Shown: piece after piece, positions 38,983-50,600 of the stretch
Layout: each line of letters begins with the position of its first letter
Position numbering within the stretch: position 1 is the stretch's first letter
Assembly (NCBI GenBank): GCA_013538855.1
Contig: JABXJS010000247.1
Coordinates: forward strand, 1 to 64,000
Source: Herpetosiphonaceae bacterium
GTDB lineage: Bacteria; Chloroflexota; Chloroflexia; Chloroflexales; Herpetosiphonaceae
Direction: 5' to 3'
Length of the DNA stretch: 64,000 nucleotides
Notes under the pieces: generated by a model
Told to the model about the DNA's origin: nothing
The model's input: only the letters and a program-made list of their open reading frames with translations
The model's database searches: none
Program-made: the position numbers and the translations under genes

Positions 38983-41900
38983 TATTCTGACTCCAAGCGT
39001 GCGCTGATCAAGGCAGCCAGCGTCTGCACATGCGGTGGGTGCAAGATCGTGTGGTGATCGCCAGCGATGGACTCGACGCGCACAGGCGCGCTGCTCAGCT
39101 GGTCCCAGCCCCAGTTCGGCTGCGCAGCGAGGGCTGGATCGACGGCCTCGTCGCGAGCTTTGACCAGCACGAGCGGCACAGCGAGCGGCGCTGGTGGCTG
39201 GAAGCTGGACTGGTGATTAGCGCGGAACACCGCCAAGAAGCGCTCAAGCAAGGCTGGCTCGGTCTGGGCAGGCAGCACAGCGTGGTCGATCAGCTCAGCG
39301 GTAAGGCGGCGGCACTGCTCCAGCGGCTCCAGCGTGGCCAGCTCAGCGTCGCTGATGGCGAACTCAACAGCAAAGGCTTGCTCCAGCACCTGCTTGCCGC
39401 GCAGCAGCCAAGCAGACCATGGCTCAGATTCGGCTGGCTGCTGCCGAGCCTGCGGCGCAGCGCTATCGATGCTGATCAGCTGCGCGATCGGCTGGTCTGC
39501 TGCAAGGGCCAGGCTGGCGATGGCCCAGGCGACATCGGCACCAAAGGAGTGGCCGATGAGCGTATACGGGCCGAGCGGATGCTGCTGCTGCATCGCCTGC
39601 CACGCCTGCTCGGCCATGGCCTCGACCGCAGTAAAGGGCGACTGACCAGGCTCAAGGCCATAGGCTTGCAGGGCATAGATCGGCCGCTGCGTCTGAATCT
39701 GCTGGGCCAGCTGCTGCAAGTACAGCACATTTCCGCCAGCTCCAGGCACCAAGAAGATCGGCGGCAGGCTGCTCGCGCCCTGGCGCAGGGGCACCACCGG
39801 CGACCACTGGCTTGGCTGCTGGCGCAGCAGCTGGGCAAACTCGGCGATGGTGGGAGCCTGGTATAGGCTGGTGAGCGGCAGCGGCTGCTGGGCCAGCGGC
39901 TGCACCAAGGCCATGAAGCGAATGGCCGCGAGCGAGTGGCCGCCGTGCTCTAAGAAGTGATCGTGAATGCCAAGCTGATGGCCCAGCACCTTGGCCCAAA
40001 TATGCTGGAGCTGTAGCTCAACGGCGTCGCGGGCCAGCTGCGGGGCTGGCTGATCGGTCCATGGCTGCGGCAAGGCTTGCCGATCAATCTTGCCATTGGG
40101 CGTCAGCGGCCAGGTGTCAAGCGGCATAATCGCGCTGGGCAGCATATAGCGCGGCAGCTGCTGGGCCACATAGTGGCGCAGCGTCTCGGCTGAGAATGTT
40201 GGCGCTGCCGGAATGACATAGGCCACCAGCACCGCGTCCTGGTCGGTGGTTGGGCGCACGACCACCAGCGCCTGGGCCACATCAGGATGGGCCAGCAGCA
40301 CAGCCTCAATCTCGCCTAGCTCGATACGATAGCCGCGCAGCTTGATCTGCTGATCGATGCGGCCTAGGCACTCGAGCGTGCCATCGCTGCGGAAGCGCGC
40401 CAAGTCGCCGGTGCGATACATGCGGGCGTTAGCGCTGCTGGCAAACGGATCGGCGATGAAGCGCTGCGCGGTTAACTCCGGCCGCTCGTGGTAGGCGCGC
40501 GCAACACCACAGCCGCCAATATACAGCTCGCCGATGGCCCCAACGGGCAGCGGCTGCTGCTGGGCATCGAGCACATAGCACTGTGTATTAGCAATGGGTC
40601 GCCCAATCGGAATATGCGTGGCCTGATCGAGCAACTCAGTGGTGATCTGGGCGCACGTCGACCAGACACACGTCTCGGTGGGGCCATACATATTCCACAG
40701 CTGGCTAACACGCTCCAGCAGGGCGCTAGCAAGCTCGCGTGGCAGCGGCTCGCCGCCGCACAGTGCGCGGAAGGGTGAGCGCCCGCGCCAACCGGCGGCC
40801 ACAAGCATGCGCCATGTGGCCGGCGTGGCCTGCATGATCGTCACAGCGTGCTGGTCGATCAGTTCGATCAACTGCTGGGCATCGCTGGCGGCCGCGCGGC
40901 TGGCCAGCACCACCGTGCCGCCGCACAAGAGCGGCCCATACAGCTCCAACACAGCAATATCAAACGAGAGAGTCGTCACGGCCAGCAGCACATCGGAGCG
41001 GGCGATGCCGGGCTGCTGCTGCATCGATTGCACAAAATTGACCACCGAGCGGTGCTCAAGCAGCACGCCTTTGGGCTTGCCGGTAGAGCCAGAAGTGTAG
41101 ATCGCATAGGCCAGATCGGCCTGGCTGGCGCTGGGCACGGGCGGCGTTGCGGGCATGCTGGCGAGCGCAGCGTCGAGCGTCGGCAGATCAACGACCGTCC
41201 ACGGGCCGTGCTGCAAGGCGGGATCAATGGACTGGTTGGGAACTTGCGCCGTGAGCAGCACGCGAATGGCGGCATCATCGGCCATGTAGATCAAGCGCTC
41301 CGGCGGGAAGCTTGGATCAAGCGGCACGTAGGCTCCGCCGGCTTTGAGCACCGCAAGCATCGACACCAGCAGCAGCGCAGAGCGCTCTAGGTGAATGCCG
41401 ACGAGGCTATTGGGGCCAACGCCTAGCCCGCACAGGTAGTGGGCCAGTCGGTTCGCGCGCTGCTCAAGCTCGGCGTAGGTGAGCCGCTCGGAGCCAGCGA
41501 TCAGGGCGACAGCGGCGGGGGTGCGCTGAGCTTGGAGCTGAAACAGCTCGTGCAGGCAGTGGCGGCTATGCGGCTGCGCGGTGGCATTCCAGGCAGCGAG
41601 GACATGCTGATCGGCCTGGAGGGCGGGCAGGGCGGCGAGGGTGGCGTGCTGCGTGAGCGCGCCCAGAGTTTGGCAAAAAGCCGCCAGCAGGCTCGTCATC
41701 AACTGCGGATCGAAGCGCTCGGTGGCATAGCTAAGCGCGCATAGAATCTGTGTGCCTGGCGCGACCACCAGCGTCAGCGGGTAGTTGGTCTGCTCGGTGG
41801 CGACAACATCGCTGATAGTCAGCCCTGGCTCAAGCTCGTCCTGAGCGCTGCTAGGATAGTTTTCAAAGACCATGATGCTTTCAAACAGCGGCGTTGGCTG

Positions 41901-44900
41901 CGGAATATTGCTCCAGCGCTGGAGATCAACGAGGCTGCTGAACGCGAACTGCTGGCACGCGAGCTGGCGCTGCTGCAGCGTCGTCAGCCATGGGCCGAGC
42001 GCTGCTTGCGGATCAAGCGAGATCACACAGGGCAGCGTGTTGATAAACATACCGACCATCTGCTCGGCGGCAAGCAGGTTTGCCGGCCGCCCGGCCACCG
42101 TTAGGCCAAAGAGCACCTGCTTGTGGCCGCTGTAGCGGCTGAGCACATAGCCCCAGGCCGCCTGCGCAAGCGTGCTCAGCGTTACATGGTGTTCGCGAGC
42201 GAAGCGGGCGAGCTGCGCGCTATCCGCCGCCGACAGCGTGTGCTGCAGCTTGGCCCATGGCTGGTTCGCCTGACGCTGGCCGGTGTAGTCGCACGGCAGC
42301 GGAGTTGGCTGCTCAACCGGAGCGAGGTAGTCGCGCCAAAACTGCTCAGCCGCAGCTTGATCCTGCGACTGAAGCCAGGCGACATACTCGCGGTAGCTCG
42401 GCGCTGGCGCGAGCTGCGGGCGCTGATCGCGCAGCAGCTGTTGATAGAGCATAAGCACCTCGTTGAGCACAATCGGCACCGACCAGCCATCGAGCAGCAG
42501 ATGATGGTGTGTCCAGATGCAGTAGTGCTGATCCAGGCCGACCTTGATCACGCTGATGCGCATCAGCGGAGCCTGCTGGAGATCGAAGCCACGCTGGCGA
42601 TCAGCAACCGCATACGCCTGGATGGCCTGCTCGAGCGCGGCGGCAGGCTGAGCGGACCAATCGTGATAGCTGAGCGCAAACGGGCAGTGCGCCAGCACCA
42701 CCTGGCAGGGATGGGTCAGGCCCGTGCTGTAGAAGGCCGTGCGCAGGACGGCATGGCGCTCAACGACCAACTGCCAGGCTTGGTCGAAGCACGCGAGCGT
42801 CAATGCGCCAGACAGCCGACAGGCAACTTGTTCGATATAAAAATGCTGCTCAGGCGCTAGCAGTGCGTGGTAGAGCATGCCCTCCTGCAGCGGCGTCAGG
42901 CGATAGATGTCGGCGACTGGCTGAGCGACGTGATTGAGCACGGCGGCTAGCTCGCGCTGCTCAAGCTGCGCATAGGGCACATCGCTGGGCGTCAACACCG
43001 GGCGGTCAAGCGACTGGCAGTGCGCGCTGATGGCGTGCAGCGTGGCGGCAACAGCGTGCGCCCACTCTTCAACAGCGGCTGGCGGCTGCCAGTCGGCGCA
43101 GTACTCCCACTGGAGCGTGAGACAGCCAGCTTGCACATAGCCATTAATTTCAACGATGCTGGTGCGCGGCGTGGCCGTGTCCTGCTCGCCACCAGTGTCG
43201 ATGTCCGCCAGGCACTTGAGCGGCGCTTGGAGCGTGCCCTGATCGATCTGGCCCAAGTAGTTAAAGGTGAGCGCCAAGGGCGCAGCGACGTGGAGCGACT
43301 GACGGACGGACGCATCAGGATGCGCATAGCGCAGCCAGCCGTAGCTCAGGCCCAGCTCCGGCAGCGCACGCAGCTGCTCCTTGATGCCAACGAGGGACTG
43401 GGCCAGGTCGGCAGGGCTAGGCACGCTCAGGTGGACAGGATAGATGCTGGTGAGCCAGCCGACGCTGCGCGTCAAGTCCATGGCGAAGCGATCGCCGGCG
43501 CGGCCGTGGCTCTCGCGCTCCAGGCTGAGGCCGTGCTCGCCGCTCCACTGGCAGTAGGCCAGCGCCAGCGCCGTGATCAGCACGTCATCAATGGTGGTGC
43601 GATAGGCGTGATGAACAGCGCCGAGCAGGGCCGCCGTTAGCTCAGCAGGCAGCGTCTGCTGATAGCGCAGCGTATTGCCAACCGTGTTGACGAGCGCTTG
43701 ATCCTGGCTGCCAACGAGCGGGCGCAGCTGACGCACCGTCTGCTGCCAGTAGGGCAGGTCGGCCATAAAAGCGGCGCTCGTTTGGGCGTGCAGGCAGCTG
43801 GTCCACTCGGCGACGCTGGCGCTGGCTGGGGGCGGCGTGACGCCATTGAGCAAGCTGGCCAGATCTTCAAGGATGATGCGCCACGAAACACCGTCGATAA
43901 TCCAGTGGTGGGCGATCAACAGCAGCCAGGCCTGATCGTGCTGCTGGACGTAGGCGGCGTGCAGCAGCGGCGCGTGCTGCAGATTAAGCTGGGTTTGGCG
44001 CAGCTGCGCGTGGGCGGTGATCTGGGCCTGCGCCGACTGCTGCGGATCAAGCGCGACAACCTCCAGCGGCAGCTCGGCCGGGCCAAGCTGCTGAGCGAGC
44101 GCAGGATCACAGACGAGGCGCAGCGTGGCGTGAATCTGCATAAGCTGATTCAACGCGGACTGGACATCCTGCGCCGCCAGCGGGGCCGTCAGCTCCACGA
44201 TGACGCTCTGATTGTAGTGGTGCGGGTTGGGCGCGGCCAGCGTGCGAAACCAGTGCTGCGCAGGCAGCAGGTGCTGCGGAGCCTGGGCGGGCTGGCGCAC
44301 TATCGGTGCAAGGCTTTCGGTGGGCAGAATCTGAGCTAGCGCGGCGATCGTCTGATGCTGAAAGAGCAGGCGTGGCGTGAGCGCCAGCCCGGCCGCACGG
44401 CTGCGGCTGACCACCTGCATCGCCAAAATCGAGTCGCCGCCGAGGCCAAAGAAATTCGCGTGGCGGTCGATGGGCTGGCCAAGCACCTGCTGCCAGATTG
44501 CCGCGAGCGCTTGCTCGATGGGGCCTTGCGGCGCAGCGTGCGCGGCAGCTGGCACAGCTGGCGCTAGCGTGGGCGTGCGCGCTAGCAGCGCCTTGCGATC
44601 GATCTTGCCATTCGGTGTGAGCGGCAGCTGCTCCAGCTGCACAAGGCTGCTGGGCAGCATATACTCAGGCAGGCGCGACTGGAGCCACTGGAGCACAGCG
44701 GCCTGATCGAGCGGCGCGGCAGCGACCACGTAGGCCACCAGGCTGGGGTGCGGCAGTGGCTGCACCAAGGCAACCGCGTGGAGGATATCTGCGTGCTGCG
44801 CGAGGGCTGTCTCGATCTCGCCGAGCTCGATGCGAAAACCGCGCAGCTTAATCTGCTGATCGCCGCGGCCAAGGAACTCAAGCTGGCCGTCGCTGGTCCA

Positions 44901-47660
44901 GCGCGCACGATCACCGCTGCGATACATGCGCGCACCAGGCGTGGCGCTGAAGGGATCGGGCACGAAGCGCTCGGCGGTGAGGCGCGGCCGTCCGAGATAG
45001 GCGCTGGCCAAGCGCGGGCCGGCCAGATACAGCTCGCCGCTGGCCCCGCTGGGCACGGGCTGCTGCCACTGGTCGAGCACATACAGCGCCGTGGCCGCAA
45101 ACGGGCGACCGATGGGCACCGCGCGCTCGGCGACCAGCGGCTGAGTCGAGTCGGCGCTGAAGTAGCAGCTGTCGATGACCGCCTCGGTGAGGCCGTAGGA
45201 GTTGATCAAGCGCGTGTTGGGGCCGAGCAGCGCTTGAAAGCGCTGATACTCCTCGCCGTACCAGATATCGGAGCCAGCGATGACGAGCTGCAGCTCCAGG
45301 CGCTGGTTCGTCAGCGCAAGATAGTGGCACAGCTCGCGCAGCACGGCCGGCACAAACTCAGCGCAGTCGACGTCCTCGGCCACCAGCAACTGGTAGAGGT
45401 CGGCTGGCGACAGCAGGTAGTCGCGGGGACAGAACACCAAGCGGCCGCCAGAGCCAAGCGCGCGCACAAAATCGCCAGTGCAGACATCGAACGAAAATGC
45501 CGCCATCTGGGCATGCACACGCACAGCGGCGGTCAAATCGTAGGCTGACTCCCAGGCGCGATAGGTCTGGGCCAGCGGGCCGTGGGCAACGACAGTGCCC
45601 TTGGGCTGGCCAGTCGAGCCAGAGGTATAGATCACGTAGGCGGGCTGCTCGGGATGCGTGGCCAGCGGGGGCGCATGCGGAGCATAGTCAGCTAAGCTGT
45701 CGGCCAGCTGCTCCCACACAGCAACAGCGAGGGTGGATGGCAGGCAGTCCGCCAACGCCTGCTCGACCACAATCAACCGTACATCAGCATCGCGACACAT
45801 AAACGCCAGGCGCTCGACAGGGTAGCTTGGATCGAGCGGCAGGTAGGCCGCGCCTGCCTTGAGCACGCCGAGCCAGGCAATCGGCATCGCGAGCGAGCGC
45901 TCGAAGCACAGGCCCACGATATCGCCGCAGCCAAGGCCCTGCTGGCGCAGATAGTGGGCGAACTGGTTGGCGGCCTGATCGAGCTGACGGTAGGTCAGAT
46001 GCTGGCCCTGCCAGGTTACGGCGCGGGCGTGGGGCTGGCGCAGCGCGTGCTGGGCGATCAGCGTGTGGATGGGCGCAGCATCGGGGATGGGCGCGGTCAC
46101 TGCGTGGGCAGGCAGCGCGGTGATCGCCAGCGTGCTCAGGCGCTGGGTGGGCGCGGCGCAGACCTGACTAAGAGTCTGTGTGAAGTCGGCGATCCAGGCG
46201 GCAACCGTGGCGGGATGGAACAGATCGGCGGCAAACTCGACCTGGCCGGTGAAGCCGTCAGGCGACTCCTGCATGGTCCACGAGAGATCGAACATGGCCG
46301 TGCCAGCGCCGATGTCGTCGAGCACGCATGGCTCGATGCTGAGGCCGGGCAGCTGCACGCTGCTGGATGGCGCAGTCTGGAGATCGAACATGACTTGGAA
46401 GAGCGGATTGTAGCCCAGGGTACGCTCGGGCTGCAGCGCATCGACAACGTGGGCCAAGGGGGCATCCTGATTGGCAAAGGCCGCGAGGCACACGTGCTGA
46501 GTATGTTCGAGCAGGTCAGCGAATGATGCGCGCAGATCGGGCTTGACGCGCAGGACCAGCGTGTTGACAAAAAACCCAATCAGGTGCTCGGTTTCCAGAC
46601 GGTTGCGGTTGGCGATGGGCGTGCCAATCGGCAGATCAGCGCTGCCAGTGAGGCGGGCGAGCCAGACAGCAAAGCCGGCGAGCAGCGTCATGTACGGCGT
46701 GCAGCCGTAGCGCTGGCCCAGCTGGCGAATCTGCTGGCTCAGCAGCTTGGGCAGCGCAAAGTGGTGCGTGTGACCGCGCCATGACTGGCTGGCAGGCCGC
46801 GGGTAATCGCTGGGCAGCTCCAGCAGGGCCGGCGCGCCGCGCAAAGTCTCCGACCAAAACTGCACCTGCTTTTCCCAGAGCGGCGCTTGGGCGGGGCTGC
46901 GCTGCCAGGCGGCATAGTCGGCGTACTGGATCGGCAGCGGCGGAAACTGCGGCGTCTGGCCGTGGGCCAGCGCCTGATAGCTGGTGGTCAGCTCGTGGAC
47001 CAGGCAGCCCATCGACCAGCCGTCGGCGATGCAGTGGTGCATCACAACGAGGAGCAGGGCTTCGTCGGGGGCGAGCTGGATGAGGTGCAGGCGCAGCAGC
47101 GGGCCGCTGCTCAAGTCAAATGGGGCGAGCGCAGCGGCGCGCAGCGTGTGCAGGGCCTGCTGGCGTGGCTGATCGTAGCGCGAGTAGTCGTCGAGTGCCA
47201 GAGGCAGCGCGGCGAGGCTGGGGGTGGGATGAATGTGCTGGACGGGGCTGTCGGCCTGGCCGCCAAAGCTGGTGCGCAGAATCTCGTGGCGCGCCATGCT
47301 CAGCTGGAGCGCCTGGGCGAAGAGCGCCGCATCGAACGCCCCGCGCAGCCAGAAGCAGCCCGACAGGTTGTAGGCGCTGCTCTGGCCCTCCAGCTGATCG
47401 AGGAACCACAGGCGCTCCTGGCCAAACGAGAGCGGCAGCGGCGCAGAGCGCGGGACGGGCATAATGGTGTCGGCGGCGACGGCGGGCGCTTGATACTGCT
47501 CGCACCAGGCGATCAGGGCGGGCTTATGGGCGCTCAGAGCGCTGCGCAGCTCGGCGGTTAAGGCTCCCTTGGGCGCATTGACGCGGAGCTTCGCGCCCTC
47601 AAGCCATATTTTTATGTCGAGCAGTCGCAGCTGCTCCAAGAGCGTCTGCACCTCGGTCAT
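38982..47660 (-). CDS. NRPS: docking-C-A-T-E-C-A-T-TE, termination protein
   Basis: A 2892-residue synthetase, two modules plus release. TubC-type docking domain (1-56); LCL condensation (about 72-505; MHHCIADGW); adenylation 1 (530-1040; YTSGSTGQPKG) with residues D-V-G-E-V-A-S-I-D, closest to Orn/Lys codes; carrier Ser near 1077 (LGGDSILAM); epimerase (1110-1560; HHWIIDGVSW); condensation 2 (1580-2010; HHHLLLDGWS), as expected after an epimerase; adenylation 2 (2034-2530) with D-I-L-Q-L-G-M-V-W, near Gly codes; carrier (HGGHSLAA, near 2577); thioesterase (2640-2880; GHSFGAD, Ser near 2702; GDHHTIL). All active motifs are intact. It overlaps the PKS stop in ATGA. It should add a D-basic residue and Gly, then free or cyclise the chain. 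Confidence 0.93.
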   Translation of the reverse strand: MTEVQTLLEQLRLLDIKIWLEGAKLRVNAPKGALTAELRSALSAHKPALIAWCEQYQAPAVAADTIMPVPRSAPLPLSFGQERLWFLDQLEGQSSAYNLSGCFWLRGAFDAALFAQALQLSMARHEILRTSFGGQADSPVQHIHPTPSLAALPLALDDYSRYDQPRQQALHTLRAAALAPFDLSSGPLLRLHLIQLAPDEALLLVVMHHCIADGWSMGCLVHELTTSYQALAHGQTPQFPPLPIQYADYAAWQRSPAQAPLWEKQVQFWSETLRGAPALLELPSDYPRPASQSWRGHTHHFALPKLLSQQIRQLGQRYGCTPYMTLLAGFAVWLARLTGSADLPIGTPIANRNRLETEHLIGFFVNTLVLRVKPDLRASFADLLEHTQHVCLAAFANQDAPLAHVVDALQPERTLGYNPLFQVMFDLQTAPSSSVQLPGLSIEPCVLDDIGAGTAMFDLSWTMQESPDGFTGQVEFAADLFHPATVAAWIADFTQTLSQVCAAPTQRLSTLAITALPAHAVTAPIPDAAPIHTLIAQHALRQPHARAVTWQGQHLTYRQLDQAANQFAHYLRQQGLGCGDIVGLCFERSLAMPIAWLGVLKAGAAYLPLDPSYPVERLAFMCRDADVRLIVVEQALADCLPSTLAVAVWEQLADSLADYAPHAPPLATHPEQPAYVIYTSGSTGQPKGTVVAHGPLAQTYRAWESAYDLTAAVRVHAQMAAFSFDVCTGDFVRALGSGGRLVFCPRDYLLSPADLYQLLVAEDVDCAEFVPAVLRELCHYLALTNQRLELQLVIAGSDIWYGEEYQRFQALLGPNTRLINSYGLTEAVIDSCYFSADSTQPLVAERAVPIGRPFAATALYVLDQWQQPVPSGASGELYLAGPRLASAYLGRPRLTAERFVPDPFSATPGARMYRSGDRARWTSDGQLEFLGRGDQQIKLRGFRIELGEIETALAQHADILHAVALVQPLPHPSLVAYVVAAAPLDQAAVLQWLQSRLPEYMLPSSLVQLEQLPLTPNGKIDRKALLARTPTLAPAVPAAAHAAPQGPIEQALAAIWQQVLGQPIDRHANFFGLGGDSILAMQVVSRSRAAGLALTPRLLFQHQTIAALAQILPTESLAPIVRQPAQAPQHLLPAQHWFRTLAAPNPHHYNQSVIVELTAPLAAQDVQSALNQLMQIHATLRLVCDPALAQQLGPAELPLEVVALDPQQSAQAQITAHAQLRQTQLNLQHAPLLHAAYVQQHDQAWLLLIAHHWIIDGVSWRIILEDLASLLNGVTPPPASASVAEWTSCLHAQTSAAFMADLPYWQQTVRQLRPLVGSQDQALVNTVGNTLRYQQTLPAELTAALLGAVHHAYRTTIDDVLITALALAYCQWSGEHGLSLERESHGRAGDRFAMDLTRSVGWLTSIYPVHLSVPSPADLAQSLVGIKEQLRALPELGLSYGWLRYAHPDASVRQSLHVAAPLALTFNYLGQIDQGTLQAPLKCLADIDTGGEQDTATPRTSIVEINGYVQAGCLTLQWEYCADWQPPAAVEEWAHAVAATLHAISAHCQSLDRPVLTPSDVPYAQLEQRELAAVLNHVAQPVADIYRLTPLQEGMLYHALLAPEQHFYIEQVACRLSGALTLACFDQAWQLVVERHAVLRTAFYSTGLTHPCQVVLAHCPFALSYHDWSAQPAAALEQAIQAYAVADRQRGFDLQQAPLMRISVIKVGLDQHYCIWTHHHLLLDGWSVPIVLNEVLMLYQQLLRDQRPQLAPAPSYREYVAWLQSQDQAAAEQFWRDYLAPVEQPTPLPCDYTGQRQANQPWAKLQHTLSAADSAQLARFAREHHVTLSTLAQAAWGYVLSRYSGHKQVLFGLTVAGRPANLLAAEQMVGMFINTLPCVISLDPQAALGPWLTTLQQRQLACQQFAFSSLVDLQRWSNIPQPTPLFESIMVFENYPSSAQDELEPGLTISDVVATEQTNYPLTLVVAPGTQILCALSYATERFDPQLMTSLLAAFCQTLGALTQHATLAALPALQADQHVLAAWNATAQPHSRHCLHELFQLQAQRTPAAVALIAGSERLTYAELEQRANRLAHYLCGLGVGPNSLVGIHLERSALLLVSMLAVLKAGGAYVPLDPSFPPERLIYMADDAAIRVLLTAQVPNQSIDPALQHGPWTVVDLPTLDAALASMPATPPVPSASQADLAYAIYTSGSTGKPKGVLLEHRSVVNFVQSMQQQPGIARSDVLLAVTTLSFDIAVLELYGPLLCGGTVVLASRAAASDAQQLIELIDQHAVTIMQATPATWRMLVAAGWRGRSPFRALCGGEPLPRELASALLERVSQLWNMYGPTETCVWSTCAQITTELLDQATHIPIGRPIANTQCYVLDAQQQPLPVGAIGELYIGGCGVARAYHERPELTAQRFIADPFASSANARMYRTGDLARFRSDGTLECLGRIDQQIKLRGYRIELGEIEAVLLAHPDVAQALVVVRPTTDQDAVLVAYVIPAAPTFSAETLRHYVAQQLPRYMLPSAIMPLDTWPLTPNGKIDRQALPQPWTDQPAPQLARDAVELQLQHIWAKVLGHQLGIHDHFLEHGGHSLAAIRFMALVQPLAQQPLPLTSLYQAPTIAEFAQLLRQQPSQWSPVVPLRQGASSLPPIFLVPGAGGNVLYLQQLAQQIQTQRPIYALQAYGLEPGQSPFTAVEAMAEQAWQAMQQQHPLGPYTLIGHSFGADVAWAIASLALAADQPIAQLISIDSAAPQARQQPAESEPWSAWLLRGKQVLEQAFAVEFAISDAELATLEPLEQCRRLTAELIDHAVLPAQTEPALLERFLAVFRANHQSSFQPPAPLAVPLVLVKARDEAVDPALAAQPNWGWDQLSSAPVRVESIAGDHHTILHPPHVQTLAALISARLESE

Positions 47661-50600
47661 AATTCGATCTCCTCGCGCTCAGTGCTCGCGCCAACGGCCT
47701 GCGACTGAAGCGTCTGACTCAGCTGCTGCTGGTGGACATGCTCGGCCAGCTCGGCCAGCGTTGGCGCTTGGAAGATGGCATGGAGGGCCAGATCGACCTG
47801 CAGCTGCTGACGAATGCGACCGAGCACCTGCGTTGCCAGCAGCGAGTGGCCGCCTAAGTCAAAAAAGTTATCGTGCATGCTCAGCTCCTCAACGCCCAGC
47901 AGCGCGTGCCAGATGGCGGCCAGCTGCTGCTCCAGCGGCGTGCGCGGCGCTACGAAATCGGCCGAGCGGGTGCGGCGCTGGGCAGGCTGGGCTGGCTGAA
48001 CCGGCTGCGGGTACAGCCAGCGCTGGCGGCGGGCGGCGAGATCGCCGAGCACAACCTGCGGATTCAGCACGCCCTGCTGCTGGACAATCGCCGTCAGGGC
48101 GGCCCAGCCCTGGGCGAGGCTGAGGCGCTGCGGGTCTGGCTCGCCGGGGCTTTGCCAGCCGTCCCAGTTGATGCAGTACCAGGGCGTCGCGCTGGTCTGA
48201 TTGAGCTGATGAACCACCGCCTGCTGGGCGATATTGGCGCTGGCGTAGGCGGCGAAGCCCAGCCCACCAAGATCGCTGGCGAGCGACGACATCACCACAA
48301 CCCAGTCCAGCGACCAGGGGCGCAGCATCGTGGCAAGGTTTTGCGTGCCCTGAAGCTTGGCGGCCAGCATCTGCTCCCACAGGGCTGCGGTGGTCTCGGC
48401 GCAGCTGACCTGGGCGGCGGCACCGGCGATGCCGGCGGCGTGGATCACACCGTGGCACTGGCCCCAGTGGGCTTCAAGCGTCGCCAGGGCCTCGGCGAGC
48501 TGGCGCGGGTTGGCGACGTCGGCCTGCAGCACGAGCGCCTGACCACCAAGCTGCTCGATCTGCTGCTGTAGCGCTTGGGCGTCTGGGCTGGCGGGATCGA
48601 GCGAGCGGCCGAGCAGAGCAATCTGGGCCTGATAGTGCTCGGCTAGCTGGGCGGCGAGCTGACGACCGAGCAGGCCAGCGCCGCCGGTAATCAGGTAGGT
48701 GCCGCCAGTGCGAAAGCCCGCCTGCTGCGGCTGGAGCGCCAGCGCTGCTGGCTGCGGCAGCCAGCGGCCGTAGCCGCGCAGGACAACGCACGGCTCGCTG
48801 GCGCTGGCCAACTCTTGGGCCAGCATTGTAGGCCAGGCTTGGTGCGCAAAGTCGAGATCAACCCAGTGCGTGACCAGCTCGGGGTACTCTTGGGCCAGCA
48901 CCATGGCCACACCGCGTAGCGCCGCAACGGTGGGGCTGACATCCTCCTGCGGCCCCAGCGCGAGGCTATGGCTGGCCACCACACTGATATGCAGCTGGGC
49001 TAGCCCGAGGCTGCGCGCATGGCGCGCGAGCTGGAGAAGGTCAGCGGCGGACTGCCACGTTGGCGCACTTTTGCTGAGGAAGTAGACGACGTGCGGCGAC
49101 TGCTGGCCGAGGGCGGCAAGCTGCTCAGCGAGCGTGTCCTGATCACAGTGGGCAACCGAGCGGCCCGAGCTGGCGAGCTGCTGGGTGAGCTGCTGGACGA
49201 GCTGCTGCTCATAGCCCCAGATCAGCCATGCCTGCGGCTGCATGGCGGCGGCGGGCAGACTGTGCGGCTGCCAGAGCGTGGTGCTAATCACTGGCTCGGA
49301 GCTTGGGCGCAGCAGCATGGGCTGCTCAGCATCAACCCAGTGGCGGCTACGCTCGAAGACATAGCCAGGCAGCCAGACCTTGCGGTGCTCGGTCTGGTGC
49401 AGCGCGGACCACTGCACATCGACGCCGGCCTGCCACAGCTGGCCTAAGCTCTGCAGCAGCACCTGCTGATCGGTGGCCTGGGCCTGTGGATGCGGCAGGC
49501 TGGTGAGCACAAGCGTGTCGCGGGGGGTGATGGCGCGAGCGAAGGTGGCCAGCGCCTGGCCTGGCCCCAGCTCCTGCGCAATCCACGGCCCGGCGTCAAA
49601 CAACGTCGCCAGGCATGCGGCGCACTGCACAGGTGCGACAATCTGCTCAAGCCAGTAATCGACGCTGGTGGCCTGCTCGGGCGTCATCCAGGTGCCAGTC
49701 ACATTGGAGAGCAGCGGGATGGCCGGAGCGCGCAGTTCGACAGCGGCAAACTGTTCGCGCAAGGCTGCGAGCATCGGCTGCATCGCCCGCGAGTGAAAGG
49801 CGTGCGAGGTGTGCAGGCGGCGTGACGAAATGCCCTGCGCGGTCAGCTGCTGCTGAAAGGCGTCGAGCGCCGCCGCGCTGCCAGCGACAACAACCAGCTC
49901 GGGGGTGTTGATGGCGGCCAGATCGAGATCGGCGGGCAGCAGGGCTTGCATACGCTCGCTGGAGCACGACACGCTGAGCATTGCGCCGCTGGGCAGCTGG
50001 CTCATCAAGCGCCCACGAGCCACGACCAGGCGCACGGCCGTGGGCAGGTCGAGCACCTGGGCCAGGCAGGCGGCGACATACTCGCCGATGCTGTGGCCAA
50101 ACAGCGCCTGCGGCTCCACGCCCCAGGCCAGCCACTGCTGGGCCAGCGCATACTCCAGCATAAACAAGCAGGGCTGGGCAATGTCCGTAGGCGTCAGGTC
50201 GCTGGCTGCATCAAGCATGCGCTGGCGCAGATCGTAGCCAAGCAGCGGCTCAGCATACGCATTGACCTGATCGACGGCCTGCCGAAACACCGGCAGCTGC
50301 GCATAGGCGTCCGCCGCCATGCCCGCGTACTGGCTGCCCTGGCCAGAGAAGAGCCACGCAACGCTCGGCGTTTGGGCCGGGCACTCGCGACCGACGCTGC
50401 TGAGCAGCGCCTGGCCAGCCTGCGCATGGCTCGCGGCCACGACAAACCCGCGATAGTTGAAGGCATGGCGGGCGGCCTGCAGCGTGTAGGCCACATCAGC
50501 CAGCGGCTGTTCAGAATGGGCCGGGAGGTAGGCGGCCAAGCGCTCCGCCTGCTGATCGAGCGACCAGAGGCTCGCGGCCGAGTAGGGCAGCAGCTGCCAC

